Positions 8,572 through 17,618 of a stretch of DNA of 64,000 bases are shown here, in pieces. Every line of letters starts with the position of its first letter. The first letter of the stretch is position 1. Made by a program: the position numbers and the translations under genes. The notes below the pieces were generated by a model. It made no database searches. It had not been told where the DNA came from and saw only the letters and a program-made list of their open reading frames with translations. Origin of the DNA: Lentzea sp. NBRC 105346 (GTDB lineage: Bacteria; Actinomycetota; Actinomycetes; Mycobacteriales; Pseudonocardiaceae); the NCBI RefSeq assembly GCF_030269605.1, contig NZ_BSTQ01000002.1, positions 186,001-250,000 of the forward strand. The letters run 5' to 3'.

Positions 8572-9570
8572 ATGCGACGGGTCCTCCTGTCCGCGGCCCT
8601 TGCAGGAGTCGCGGCAGTGTCCCTGGCAGCGTGCGACAAGGGTAGTGCCGCACCTGTTCAACCAACAGAGAGCTCGTCGGTTTCCTCGTCGGCCGCGACG
8701 ACGACCACGACGGCTCCCAGCTCCTCGAGCGCAACGTCCTCGAGCAGCAGACCGGCCACGACCACGACCACCGCGAAGCCGGTGGCCCAGCCGCCGACCA
8801 GTGGCGGCAAGTGCGCGGCGTACCCGACGCCCGCCTGCACCGGTGTCCCCGCGGGCACCGCGCTCACGCAGGTGGCGCTGAACTCCGGTGGCGCGTACCG
8901 CGTCACGCAGGCAGGCGCCGTCATCGAGGGCAAGCACATCACCGGTGACCTGCTCATCACCGCGAACAACGTGATCGTGCGCAACAGCCAGATCGACGGC
9001 AGCGTGATCAACGAGTACGGCCCGAACCACTACTCGTTCACCATCTCCGACTCGACGGTCGGCCCGGCCAGCGGCTGCCTGACGGCGCCCGGTGTGGGCG
9101 AGTCCGAGTTCACCGCGACCCGCGTGCACGTCCGCGGCCACGGCGACGGCTTCCGCGCGTCCGGCAACAACATCAAGATCGACGAGTCGTACGTCAAGCT
9201 CTGCTCGAACCCCGGAGACCACTCCGACGGCATCCAGACGTACATGATGGGCACCGGCCTGGTGCTCAACCACACGACGATCGACCAGCGCTCGGCCACG
9301 TCCGTCACCGCGCCGATCTTCATCGTCGACAGCGGGACCAGGGACGTCTCGGTCACCAACAACCTGGTCATGGGCGGCACCTACAGCATCCAGCTGAAGA
9401 ACGCCTCCGGCACGCAGGTCGTGCAGAACAACCGCCTGGTCGACAAGTCCTGGATCTACGGACCGGTCGAGGCCGACTGCGCCGAGATCAACTGGTCCGG
9501 CAACACGCTCGTGAACATCGACGCCAACTACAACGTGACGTCGACCGTCGGCCCCCTGAACTGCAAGTAG
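8572..9570 (+). CDS. Secreted lipoprotein with right-handed beta-helix domain
   Basis: 332 residues. The signal peptide ends in a lipobox (SLAAC, Cys at about residue 22), so the protein should be lipid-anchored outside the membrane. A Ser/Thr/Pro-rich linker (residues about 30-75) carries it away from the surface. The rest is parallel beta-helix: repeated short strands such as NNVIVRNSQIDGS, HYSFTISDSTVG, NNIKIDESYVKLCS and RDVSVTNNLVMGG, as in polysaccharide lyases and pectate-lyase-like proteins. DHSDGIQTYM resembles a catalytic or binding turn. Directly after the glycan operon, it may bind or trim the exported polysaccharide. The adjacent gene is a paralogue (TGVPAGT and the helix pattern are shared). 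Confidence 0.8.
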   Translation: MRRVLLSAALAGVAAVSLAACDKGSAAPVQPTESSSVSSSAATTTTTAPSSSSATSSSSRPATTTTTAKPVAQPPTSGGKCAAYPTPACTGVPAGTALTQVALNSGGAYRVTQAGAVIEGKHITGDLLITANNVIVRNSQIDGSVINEYGPNHYSFTISDSTVGPASGCLTAPGVGESEFTATRVHVRGHGDGFRASGNNIKIDESYVKLCSNPGDHSDGIQTYMMGTGLVLNHTTIDQRSATSVTAPIFIVDSGTRDVSVTNNLVMGGTYSIQLKNASGTQVVQNNRLVDKSWIYGPVEADCAEINWSGNTLVNIDANYNVTSTVGPLNCK

Positions 9571-9601
9571 TCCCCGACTCCCCGTTAGTAGGACAGACAC
9601 A

Positions 9602-10615
9602 GTGGCGAACATTCGCATTCGCAACGGCGTGCTGGCCGTGGCGGGCCTGGCCGCGCTGACCGCCTGCGGCCCCCAGCAGGTGATCGGCGGCCCGTCCGCC
9701 GCACCCAGCACGAGTTTGACCACGGAAACGACGACGTCCTCGTCCCCCGCGCCGTCGTCGTCTTCCGTCGCTCCCACCACGACCACGGCGTCATCGACCG
9801 TGAAGCCGCCTACGTCGACGGCCCCGCCGCCGATGACCGGCTTCCCGAACGCCACCAACACCGGTGTCCCCGCGGGCACCAGGCTCGAGGTGGTCAACGG
9901 CGACAAGACGTTCGACGTGGACAACCAGGTCATCACCGGCCAGGAGTTCCGCGGCTTCGTCCGCGTGACGGCCCGCAACGTCACGTTCCGCAACAGCATC
10001 TTCCGCGGCGGCGTCGCCCGCGGGAACAACGCGCTGCTGGACACCGAGCGCGGCTCGGGCACCGTCATCGAGAACTCGGAGTTCGTGCCGTCGAACCCCG
10101 CGGCGACGATCGACGGGCTGTGGACCAAGAACACCAGTATCTTCCGCAGCAACATCCACGGCGCGGTGGACGGCGTGAAGGCCAACAGCAACACGCTGAT
10201 CCAGGACTCCTACATCCACGACATGTCGTGGTTCGCCTCCGACCCGAACCAGGGTGGCGGCGAGACGCACAACGATGGCGTCCAGTCGTTCGGCGGCGAG
10301 TCGAACGTGACGCTGCGGCACAACACGATCGACATGTCCACGACGAAGAACGCCAACGCGGCGCTGCAGTCCTCCGCGGCCAACACGCGCGTGGAGAACA
10401 ACCTGCTCGACGGCGGCGGCTGCATCCTCAACTTCAACCACAACGTGCTGCCCGGCCCGTTGACCGGCATCGTCATCGTGAACAACAGGTTCGGCCGGAA
10501 CTCGGTCTTCAAGTGCCCGATCCTGCTGAGCACCCAGACGCAGGTCGCGCAGAACAGCGGCAACGTCTGGAACGACACCGGCGAGCCGATCCCCGCGCCC
10601 CAAAGGCACGACTAG
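9602..10615 (+). CDS. Second secreted beta-helix lipoprotein (paralogue of the preceding gene)
   Basis: 337 residues from a GTG. The signal peptide ends at the lipobox LTAC (Cys about residue 22), followed by a Ser/Thr-rich linker. The beta-helix part begins with NTGVPAGTRLEVV, matching CTGVPAGTALTQV in the upstream gene. Rungs such as RNVTFRNSIFRGGV, SIFRSNIHGAVDGVKANSN and NVTLRHNTIDMST are clear, and HNDGVQSFGGE parallels SDGIQTYM. Only 31 bases separate the two genes, so they probably share a transcript ending at the hairpin at 10626. Divergence indicates an old tandem duplication. Enzymatic activity is unproven. Confidence 0.78.
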   Translation: MANIRIRNGVLAVAGLAALTACGPQQVIGGPSAAPSTSLTTETTTSSSPAPSSSSVAPTTTTASSTVKPPTSTAPPPMTGFPNATNTGVPAGTRLEVVNGDKTFDVDNQVITGQEFRGFVRVTARNVTFRNSIFRGGVARGNNALLDTERGSGTVIENSEFVPSNPAATIDGLWTKNTSIFRSNIHGAVDGVKANSNTLIQDSYIHDMSWFASDPNQGGGETHNDGVQSFGGESNVTLRHNTIDMSTTKNANAALQSSAANTRVENNLLDGGGCILNFNHNVLPGPLTGIVIVNNRFGRNSVFKCPILLSTQTQVAQNSGNVWNDTGEPIPAPQRHD

Positions 10616-10625
10616 TTCAGGCGAT

Positions 10626-10661
10626 AGCTCACCCAGGTCCGTGCGGCCTGGGTGAGCTTTT
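10626..10661 (+). terminator. Rho-independent terminator
   Basis: A perfect 12-bp stem (10626-10637 with 10647-10658, AGCTCACCCAGG / CCTGGGTGAGCT) with a 9-base loop is followed by a short run of T. It lies 10 bases after the stop of the second lipoprotein gene. Confidence 0.88.
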
Positions 10662-10665
10662 CCCT

Positions 10666-10890
10666 GTGTCGCAACGGATCGTCTCGCTGTTTGAACTTCC
10701 CGCGCAGTGTCAGCGAAACCTCAGGAGCGATGCGATCGGGACGCTGCTCGAAGCAGAACAACTCGCACCGGAACAGGTTCGGGTGCACTTTCTCACCGGG
10801 CGGTTGGTCCGGAGCCTGGTTCGTACTGAACGCGGTCGCCCGAGCAGCGAACTGGCCGCGTTCGCGACCCGCGTGCGAGCGCTGATCTGA
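10666..10890 (+). CDS. Small hypothetical protein, 74 residues
   Basis: Possible gene starting at GTG 10666, immediately after the terminator, and ending 18 bases before the NUDIX gene. The product has a plausible helical pattern (LLEAEQLAPEQVRVHFLTG, LVRSLVRTERGRPSSELAAF) and amphipathic spacing, but no recognised domain. Codon third positions are less G/C-biased than its neighbours. There is no convincing ribosome site. It may be a real short protein in an operon with the NUDIX gene, or a fragment of an older gene. Confidence 0.35.
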   Translation: MSQRIVSLFELPAQCQRNLRSDAIGTLLEAEQLAPEQVRVHFLTGRLVRSLVRTERGRPSSELAAFATRVRALI

Positions 10891-10908
10891 GTCTGGTTGG
10901 GTGGCCGC

Positions 10909-11379
10909 ATGGCGGCTGACCACGCATCAAGCTCCAGCCGGGCGGTTTCCGCGTCCGGAGCGCTGTTCGTCGACGAGCAGAACCGAATCCTGCTGCTGGA
11001 ACCGACCTACAAGGACCACTGGGAGATTCCGGGTGGGTACATCGAACCCGGCGAAACCCCGAGCGAGGCTTGTGCGCGAGAAGTCGAGGAGGAGCTCGGA
11101 CTGGTCATGAAGCCGGGCAGGCTGCTGGCCGTTGACTGGGCTCCCAACGACCGAGATGGCGACAAGATCCTGTTCGTGTTCGACGGCGGGCTCCTCGGCA
11201 CCGAGGAGCTCGCGGCGATCCGGCTCCCCGGCGACGAGATCGCGTCTTACGAGTTCGTGACCGTGGACGCCGCCGCAGATCGCCTGATTCCCCGACTCGC
11301 ACGCCGCGTCGTGGCCGCGATGCGGGCACGGCAGGCGGGCGCGACCCTCTACCTCGAACATGGCGCGCCTCATGAGTGA
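10909..11379 (+). CDS. NUDIX hydrolase
   Basis: 156 residues. The Nudix box is complete, residues 43-65: GYIEPGE, seven residues, then REVEEELGL, matching GX5EX7REUXEEXGU. The Glu residues bind the Mg2+ that drives hydrolysis of a nucleoside diphosphate linked to another moiety. Substrate is not predictable. ATG 10909 is preferred over an upstream TTG (10897) because a G-rich stretch lies 5-9 bases before it. It overlaps the following RibD-like gene by 8 bases, so the pair may act together in nucleotide or flavin-precursor clean-up. Confidence 0.88.
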   Translation: MAADHASSSSRAVSASGALFVDEQNRILLLEPTYKDHWEIPGGYIEPGETPSEACAREVEEELGLVMKPGRLLAVDWAPNDRDGDKILFVFDGGLLGTEELAAIRLPGDEIASYEFVTVDAAADRLIPRLARRVVAAMRARQAGATLYLEHGAPHE

Positions 11380-12028
11380 TCGCCCGTACGTGCTGCTCAG
11401 TTGTGCGATGTCGCTCGACGGCTACATCGACGACGCCTCCGACACGCTCCTGGTCCTGTCCAACGACGAGGACTGGGAGCGTGTCGACGCGGTCCGGGCG
11501 TCGTGCGACGCGATCCTGGTCGGCGCCAACACCATCCGCCGCGACAACCCGCGGCTCCTGGTCCGTTCGGCCGCTCTTCGTGCTGATCGCGTGGCGCGCG
11601 GACTTCCCGAGAATCCCGTCAAGGTCACCGTGACGTCCTCCGGTGGCCTTTCGCCGTCCGCCAACTTCTTCGCCCTGGGTTCGGGCTTGAAACTCGTCTA
11701 CACGCCACCCGCCCTGGTTCCGTCCGTTTCGGACGACCTGGGCGCGTGCGCGACCGTCGTCGGCGCCGCGGATCTGCCCGCGGTGCTGGCGGATCTGTCG
11801 TCGCGTGGGGTGCGGCGGTTGATGGTCGAGGGCGGGACGACCATGCACACCCAGCTGCTCACCCTGGGCCTGGTGGACGAACTGCACCTCGTGGTGGCGC
11901 CGATGTTCGTGGGCGACTCGAAGGCGCCCCGGTTCGTCACCGACGGTCCGAACGCGACACTGAAGCTGGTCGAGGTTCGGCAGCTGGGTGAGGTCGTGCT
12001 GCTGCGCTACCAGGCCGCGCGCACCTGA
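11372..12028 (+). CDS. RibD C-terminal/dihydrofolate-reductase-fold pyrimidine reductase
   Basis: 218 residues. CAMSLDGYIDD is the N-terminal strand of the RibD_C/DHFR fold; DAILVGANTIRRDNPRLLVR and GVRRLMVEGGTTMHTQLL are the hallmark NADPH and substrate segments; DELHLVVAPMFVGDSKAPRFV closes the domain. Family members reduce 2,5-diamino-6-ribosylaminopyrimidinone 5'-phosphate or related compounds in riboflavin or deazaflavin pathways. The deaminase half of RibD is absent, so this is a stand-alone reductase. Its 3' end overlaps the convergent NTPase gene by 22 bases. Confidence 0.85.
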   Translation: MSDRPYVLLSCAMSLDGYIDDASDTLLVLSNDEDWERVDAVRASCDAILVGANTIRRDNPRLLVRSAALRADRVARGLPENPVKVTVTSSGGLSPSANFFALGSGLKLVYTPPALVPSVSDDLGACATVVGAADLPAVLADLSSRGVRRLMVEGGTTMHTQLLTLGLVDELHLVVAPMFVGDSKAPRFVTDGPNATLKLVEVRQLGEVVLLRYQAART

Positions 12029-15000
12029 TCGAGCGTGGCCACGGCCCGCGCCACGTCGGTCGCCAGCAGGTGCGGCACCGTGGCGAGCAGGTCGAAGTCG
12101 CACTCCAGATCGGCCTCGAACACGCACAGCACCGTCTCCGCGAACCGTGCGTGCGCCCGGAACTCCTCGCGCAGCCTGCCCAGCTTGGTGCCGTCACCGG
12201 CGGCGAGCCCGGAGGCGTCCGACGCGTCGAGTGCAGCCTTCAAAGCGGCGACATCCGGACCGAGGCCCAGCTTCAGCACCGCCTCACGGATGTGCGCGGT
12301 CCGGTCGCGCAGCTCGTCGTGGACCAGTCGCCGGACCACCTGGCCCTCGTCGAGCTCCTTCGCCTTGCGCCCCAAGCGGATCAGCGCGTGCGGGGTGCCG
12401 CCGGACAGGCAGTGGCACAACGGCCGCAGGTGCTCGGGCAGCTCGCGGACGCGTTCGGCGAGCAGTCGTTCGGAGGCGTCGAGCTTGAACTCCGGCGGGC
12501 CGGTGTCCTCGTCGAGCCGCCAGGCCCGGCGGAACTCGTCGAGCGTGACGGCCGCGAGCATCGGGTGCGCGGCGAGCCGTTGCGGCACGGTGGTCAGTGA
12601 GTCGAACGAGCCGGGGTCGTCCGGCACCGCGCCGGCCACCTTGAGCCTCGGCCGGTCCAGCCGGTTGTCGAACACCTGCAGCAAGGTCGCCACGTACCGC
12701 AGGTAGACGCGTGACTCCAGCCGCAGCCGCGCCAGCGGTGTGTCGCCCTCCTGCGCGGCGGGTGCGTTGCGCAGCAACATGACCGGCGTCGGGTTGGCCA
12801 CGCAGGCGTGGATCGTGCGGACGAACTCGGCGACGTCGGGACCGGTCCCGAGCTGCGCGGCGACCTCCTGGATGGACGTGGCCCGGCGCCGCAGCTCGTC
12901 GACGACGATCCGCTCGGCCACCTCGCCGAGCGACGGCATGACGTCCGGCCCGGCGAGCGCGGCCATGGTGCGCGCCACCCGGATCAGCTCGCGCGGCAGT
13001 CCACCCGACAGGGCGTGGCACAGGTACCGGAACGGCTCCGACATGCCGATCACGCGGACCTGCAGCAGCTCGTGCGCGTCGCGCAGGCTCAGGTATCCGA
13101 CCCGGACGATCTCGTCGAACGCGCTGTCGAAGGCGTCGCGCAGGGCGAGGCCCCGGCGTTCGAACACCGTCAGCGCCTCCTCGGACACCGACACCAGGAA
13201 CTGGCAGCCGGGCACGCCGAAGACGCCCTTGATCTCGTTGACGAACCGGTGCGCGTCCTCGGCGGCCTCGACCTTGTCGAGCTCGTCGATCGCGATCACC
13301 ACGGCGGGCCGGTCGTCTTTGGGTTGCAGCGTCGCCACGACCCGGTCCAGGAACCGGCGCAGCCGGTCGACGAGCTCGGGATGCGTCAGTGGCCGCTGGG
13401 CGAGCTGGGTCGATCGGGTGACCGTCAGGTCGGCCTTCACCGGGACCGTCAGCTTCCCGGACCATCCCGTCGTGTGCGTCTGCAGGAAGCGGATCTGCTT
13501 CAGATCCTGCTCGGCCAGCCGTACTAGCAGCTCTTCGTCGGTCTTGGGCCGCGGCCACTTCAACCGTTCACCGAACGCCCCCAACGCCGCCCCGACCCGC
13601 TGCCACGGCACGGTCCAGCCGGTCCACCGCAGCACCCACAGGCCGATATTGGCGGCGCCGGCCACCGCCAGGGCGAGACCGGGCAGGAACCACCACGTTC
13701 CGATCAGGTTCCTCAGCGCGGTCATCGGACCGGAGAACCCGAGCGCGACGCCCACCCCGACGTAGGCCACGCCGAGCACCGCCGCCGTGACGAGCAGGAC
13801 CCAGCACAGCTGGGCGAGGCGAAGGTTCCTGGCGCGGCGGGCGACCAGCCCCGGCCAGTCCGGGTGGTCCCTCGCGCCCTGCCCGCCGAGCACCCGGATG
13901 ACCTCCAGGCACAGTTCGCCGTACAGGTGCAGCACGAAGTCCCTCGGCTCGTACCGCACCGGTGCGGACACCAGGCACGCGATCCGGTTCGGAGCGTCGC
14001 GCGTATGCCGCAACAGCAGTGCGCTCTTGCCGGATCCACGCGGCCCGGCGAGCCCGATCGCGCCCTCGCGAACCCGTTTCTCCGCCTCGGCGAACCGAAG
14101 CAGCGACTCGGTGTCCACTGTGTACTTGTCGTCCTGCGCGTGGACGAGGCCCGGGGTGTCCGTGACGACGAGGCTCAGCCACTCCAGCGGCTCCAGCCTG
14201 AGGTTGATCGCCGCGCGCATCGCGGGCATCACGCCGTCGGCGAGCACGGCACGTTCCCACTCGAAGGTGAGGCCGTCGAGCTCGCTGTCGACGTCGGGTG
14301 GTGTCAGGCGGTCGAGCAGCTCCACGAGGCCCTCGGCCAGCAGGGCCACCGCGCCGCCCACGAGATTGCCCGCGAGGAGGGTGCTCGCGGAGATTCCCAT
14401 GTTGAACAGCCTGCGGTCCAGCCGCTGCCACCAGCGCCTGCGGCGGGGCCGGCTGTCCGGCAACGCGAGCAGGGCGGTGTGCAGGCGCTCGGACTCGCGT
14501 TTCACGTTCTCGCGCACCAGCGCGGAGGCGGCGAGCTCGGCGGCCAGGACCGAGCGGTCAAGCTCGGCCCGCCTGATCGCGCGCTTGGCCTCCGCGGTGT
14601 CCAGCGCCTCCCCGATCAGCTGCGGCAACCGTTCGCGCTCCAGCAGCTCGACGACGGGGTGCCGCCGTTCGGCGACCGGTGGCTCCACAACGGCAACGGG
14701 CTCCGGCCGAGTCACCGGGGACCCCTCCGGCAGGTCGAGCGGCCACAGTCCCCAGGCGGCGCGGAAGGCGGCGATGTCTCCCGCGGCGCGGCTCGGGTCG
14801 CTCTCCAGCGTGCGGCGCGCGCCGGCCAACCGGTCGAACGCGTGCGCCAGGTCGTTGTCCCACTCCCGGCTCGCCGCCTCGAGCACGGTTCGCTCGAACG
14901 CCACCACCAACGGGCTGTCGACACCGAGGAGTGCCTCCCGCACGCGCCGCTCGAGAGGCACGTCGAGATCACGCAGCGCGCGCATCATGGCCCTGGGCAC

Positions 15001-15606
15001 GCCGCCCGTGATCGCGTACAGGATCGCGATCTGCTGCTCCGGCACGCCAACGATCACGTTGTGCACCAGGCGCGACGTCTCCGCCAGGGTGGGCTCCGCG
15101 AGCTCGACGGGCCGCACCCGGCCCGCGAGCGCGGCCCGCACGTCCGGCCGTCGCGTGACCTCGGTCCCGATCGCCAGCACCGCTCGGCAGCCCGGTGCGC
15201 TCAGCACGGGCAGCACGTCGTTCAGGAACCGCACGACGTGCTCTTCCGGCGCGATGCGCGTGACGTCGTCGACCGCGATCCTGATCGCCGTCGTCCGGCC
15301 CACGCGCAGGATGAGCTTGTACAGGTCGTGGGTCACCCGCGTCAGCGAGCGCGTGTCCGGCAGCGCGGGGATCTTCTTCACCCGCCCGGCGGCGGCGTCG
15401 GCCAGCAGCGCGTACAACCCGCTCAGGAAAGCCAGCGGCTCGTATCGCACCTCGACCTCGATCAGCACGGCGATGGCGTCGCCGTCGTCCTTCTGCAGCC
15501 ACCGGCGCAGCTCCGTGGACTTGCCGCTCCCCCACGGGCCGACGAGCGCCACCGGACCGCGGTGGTCGTCCAATGCGGACTCGATCCGCCCGACCACATC
15601 GGTCAT
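12007..15606 (-). CDS. Membrane-anchored double P-loop NTPase, KAP-like
   Basis: 1199 residues. Module 1 has Walker A GPWGSGKST (23-31) and a weak Walker B IRIAVDD (108-114). Module 2 has Walker A GPRGSGKSA (521-529), two predicted transmembrane helices at about 599-624 and 637-659, then Walker B VVIAIDELDK (769-778). Helices between Walker A and B are the signature of KAP NTPases (Kidins220, PifA). A possible extra hydrophobic segment lies at about 403-430. The motif [ST]GGxP[RH] occurs three times (ITGGVPR, LSGGLPR, LSGGTPH), suggesting a third degenerate module. The start overlaps the polymerase stop by 4 bases. PifA-type KAP proteins exclude phage; others act in membrane signalling. The function here is unknown. 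Confidence 0.75.
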   Translation of the reverse strand: MTDVVGRIESALDDHRGPVALVGPWGSGKSTELRRWLQKDDGDAIAVLIEVEVRYEPLAFLSGLYALLADAAAGRVKKIPALPDTRSLTRVTHDLYKLILRVGRTTAIRIAVDDVTRIAPEEHVVRFLNDVLPVLSAPGCRAVLAIGTEVTRRPDVRAALAGRVRPVELAEPTLAETSRLVHNVIVGVPEQQIAILYAITGGVPRAMMRALRDLDVPLERRVREALLGVDSPLVVAFERTVLEAASREWDNDLAHAFDRLAGARRTLESDPSRAAGDIAAFRAAWGLWPLDLPEGSPVTRPEPVAVVEPPVAERRHPVVELLERERLPQLIGEALDTAEAKRAIRRAELDRSVLAAELAASALVRENVKRESERLHTALLALPDSRPRRRRWWQRLDRRLFNMGISASTLLAGNLVGGAVALLAEGLVELLDRLTPPDVDSELDGLTFEWERAVLADGVMPAMRAAINLRLEPLEWLSLVVTDTPGLVHAQDDKYTVDTESLLRFAEAEKRVREGAIGLAGPRGSGKSALLLRHTRDAPNRIACLVSAPVRYEPRDFVLHLYGELCLEVIRVLGGQGARDHPDWPGLVARRARNLRLAQLCWVLLVTAAVLGVAYVGVGVALGFSGPMTALRNLIGTWWFLPGLALAVAGAANIGLWVLRWTGWTVPWQRVGAALGAFGERLKWPRPKTDEELLVRLAEQDLKQIRFLQTHTTGWSGKLTVPVKADLTVTRSTQLAQRPLTHPELVDRLRRFLDRVVATLQPKDDRPAVVIAIDELDKVEAAEDAHRFVNEIKGVFGVPGCQFLVSVSEEALTVFERRGLALRDAFDSAFDEIVRVGYLSLRDAHELLQVRVIGMSEPFRYLCHALSGGLPRELIRVARTMAALAGPDVMPSLGEVAERIVVDELRRRATSIQEVAAQLGTGPDVAEFVRTIHACVANPTPVMLLRNAPAAQEGDTPLARLRLESRVYLRYVATLLQVFDNRLDRPRLKVAGAVPDDPGSFDSLTTVPQRLAAHPMLAAVTLDEFRRAWRLDEDTGPPEFKLDASERLLAERVRELPEHLRPLCHCLSGGTPHALIRLGRKAKELDEGQVVRRLVHDELRDRTAHIREAVLKLGLGPDVAALKAALDASDASGLAAGDGTKLGRLREEFRAHARFAETVLCVFEADLECDFDLLATVPHLLATDVARAVATLDQVRAAW

Positions 15607-16907
15607 CGGACGCGGGTGTCCAATGTGGATATGGTGATCCGCAGCAGTGCGCCGATGCACCCGATCAGCATGAACATCAGGCCCGTGACGGTGTGGAACG
15701 ACATCAGGTCGAACGTGGCCGACCCGATCAGCGGCACCACCAGTGTGGCGGCCAGCGTGAGCCCGAGGTTCTGGGTGGACTGGTCGGCGCTCAGGTAGCG
15801 GGCCCGCAGCGCGCAGTAGAACCCGGTGAGGATCAGGACGGCGAAGGCGATGGTGCCGATGAGGCCGGCCTCGACCATCGTGAGGATGTACTGGTTGTCG
15901 AACACCTGGTGCTTGGGCGCGTACCAGGTGCCGATGCCGCGGCCGAACCACAGGTTCTTGCTGACCTCCGCGGCCGCCGTGGCGTAGTCGTGGGTGCGGT
16001 ACTTGACGCTGTCGTCGCGCCCGGCGTTGGCGAAGAGGTTGTAGAACGTGCCGAGCAGGCCGGGCACGGTGACCTTGACGACGGCCAGGAACACGACGCC
16101 GATGCCGAGCACCTGCAGGCGGCGGCGGGCCGGCCAGCCGAGGAACAGCACGATGCCGACGCCGAGCAGTCCCAGCACGGCCGAGCGGGACACCGAGAAC
16201 ATCAGGCCCATCGCGATCAGGCCCGTGCAGATCCACCACCGCGCGGCGGGTTCGTTCCGCAGCTTCGCCTGCAGGCCGTAGTGGGCGGCGATCGGCAGGA
16301 CCATCGAGCACAGCACGCCGAACTCGATGGGGTGGCCGGTGGTGCCCGCGACGCGGCGCATAGCCGAACGTTCGGTGATGAAGCCGTCGGAGGCCGTGTA
16401 GCGCAGGCCCGGAAGGGCGAGGTACTGGGTCAGGTCGACGGAGAAAATGAACTGGAACGCGCCGACGACGGCGACCACGGCGCCGCACACGACGATCGTC
16501 TTCAGCACGAAGTCCAGGCGGTCACGGGTGCGCACGCCATCGCAGATGCCGAGCCCGACACCGACGGTCGCGACGACGAGGACGGCCGCGTGGTCCATCA
16601 GCTTCAGCTCGTCGGGCGGCAGATAGCGGTACGCGGCATAGCCGTAGGTCGCGAAAAGCGCGACGCCGTAGCAGAACAACGCCGTGCGCACCGGGCTGCG
16701 GCCCTTCGCCATGCCGAGCGTCGTCGTCATCTGCGCGCACAGCCACGCCATGGCGATGACAAGGCTGACGAGGTCGGCCGGCGTGAGCGAGAGCGGGATG
16801 CCGCGGAACACCAGGCGGGCCGGGATGATCAGCAGTGCGACGGCCAGGATCGCGGTGAGGGTGGCACCGTCGGCGCGCCGCTGGACCGGCAGGAAGTCCG
16901 TGGTCAT
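15603..16907 (-). CDS. O-antigen ligase/Wzy-like membrane protein
   Basis: 434 residues with roughly ten hydrophobic helices spread over the whole length. The long extracytoplasmic loop before the last helices carries RTHDYATAAAEVSKNLWFGRGIGTWYAP and DNQYILTMVEAGLIG, the pattern of the Wzy_C/O-antigen ligase family (GxGxG then DNxY). It is likely the polymerase or ligase that joins lipid-linked repeat units outside the membrane. It follows the Wzz-like gene directly (stop and start abut) and its own stop overlaps the KAP NTPase start (ATGA), so the three genes form one leftward operon. Confidence 0.85.
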   Translation of the reverse strand: MTTDFLPVQRRADGATLTAILAVALLIIPARLVFRGIPLSLTPADLVSLVIAMAWLCAQMTTTLGMAKGRSPVRTALFCYGVALFATYGYAAYRYLPPDELKLMDHAAVLVVATVGVGLGICDGVRTRDRLDFVLKTIVVCGAVVAVVGAFQFIFSVDLTQYLALPGLRYTASDGFITERSAMRRVAGTTGHPIEFGVLCSMVLPIAAHYGLQAKLRNEPAARWWICTGLIAMGLMFSVSRSAVLGLLGVGIVLFLGWPARRRLQVLGIGVVFLAVVKVTVPGLLGTFYNLFANAGRDDSVKYRTHDYATAAAEVSKNLWFGRGIGTWYAPKHQVFDNQYILTMVEAGLIGTIAFAVLILTGFYCALRARYLSADQSTQNLGLTLAATLVVPLIGSATFDLMSFHTVTGLMFMLIGCIGALLRITISTLDTRVR

Positions 16908-17618
16908 CTAGACCCCGATGGGTTCGGCGGCCTTGGGCTTGCGCGCCACCGGTGTTTTGCGGTGGGGGCGCTTCCTCCGGTGCGCGGCAAAACTCTCGGC
17001 GCCGAACGCGGAGGCGAGCGCGGCGACGCACCCGAGGCCCAGTGCCGCGGCCGCGGCGCGGGTGCGGCTGCCGCCCTGCGCCTCGGGTGTGGTGGGCGGG
17101 ACGACGTCCCCCACGGTGATGAAGGTCGGCGACGGCGCGTTCAGCTCGGTCTGGCGCTTCTGCAGCTCGACGCGGGCGCGGTCGGCGACGTGCTTGACGA
17201 TGTCCCGCGCGGCGCCGGCGTCCTCGCTCTCCCCCGCGATGAACACGAACGGACCACTGGTGAGCAACTCCGGGTTGCTCGAGCCGTTGGTTACTTGGTA
17301 GGTCGTGCCGCTGCCGGGCGCGGCGCCGAGCTCGGCGGCCATCTCGGGCGTGCTGAGCGCCTGGATGAGGAGCGAGGCCGACGTGCTGAGTCCCTTGTCG
17401 AAGTTCAGGAAGGGGTTGGTCAGCTTGTCCGGGCTGGGCTTCTCGACGTTCTCGGTCGCGCCGGTGAGCGGTGTGGTGAGCACGAGGACCGACGTGGAGA
17501 TGTACACGACCGGAACCGACGCGTACACGGCCGCGGAGGCGCCGATGGCGAGCAGGAACGCCGGAAGCACGACGTACCACCGCCGGAACACGACGAGCAC
17601 CGTCCGCCAGAAGTCCAC
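16908..17618 (-). CDS. Wzz-like chain-length/polysaccharide co-polymerase protein
   Basis: 236 residues. One transmembrane helix near residues 17-37 (YVVLPAFLLAIGASAAVYAS) follows the short cytoplasmic N-terminus MDFWRTVLVVFRRW, and a second lies at about 185-205, with a periplasmic-type domain between. This is the Wzz topology. There is no tyrosine-kinase domain; the C-terminus is short and rich in Lys/Arg/Pro. The protein at 18908-19702 is a clear paralogue (MDFWKTVLGLVRRK, LTTP and TNP-LxF-GL motifs). Probable role: setting polymer length with the adjacent Wzy-like protein. Confidence 0.8.
   Translation of the reverse strand: MDFWRTVLVVFRRWYVVLPAFLLAIGASAAVYASVPVVYISTSVLVLTTPLTGATENVEKPSPDKLTNPFLNFDKGLSTSASLLIQALSTPEMAAELGAAPGSGTTYQVTNGSSNPELLTSGPFVFIAGESEDAGAARDIVKHVADRARVELQKRQTELNAPSPTFITVGDVVPPTTPEAQGGSRTRAAAAALGLGCVAALASAFGAESFAAHRRKRPHRKTPVARKPKAAEPIGV

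Noticed and set aside
13787..15798. Long rightward frames of over 600 codons opposite the KAP NTPase
   Set aside because: No domain; Ser/Arg-rich composition; the opposite strand has clear Walker motifs and helices.
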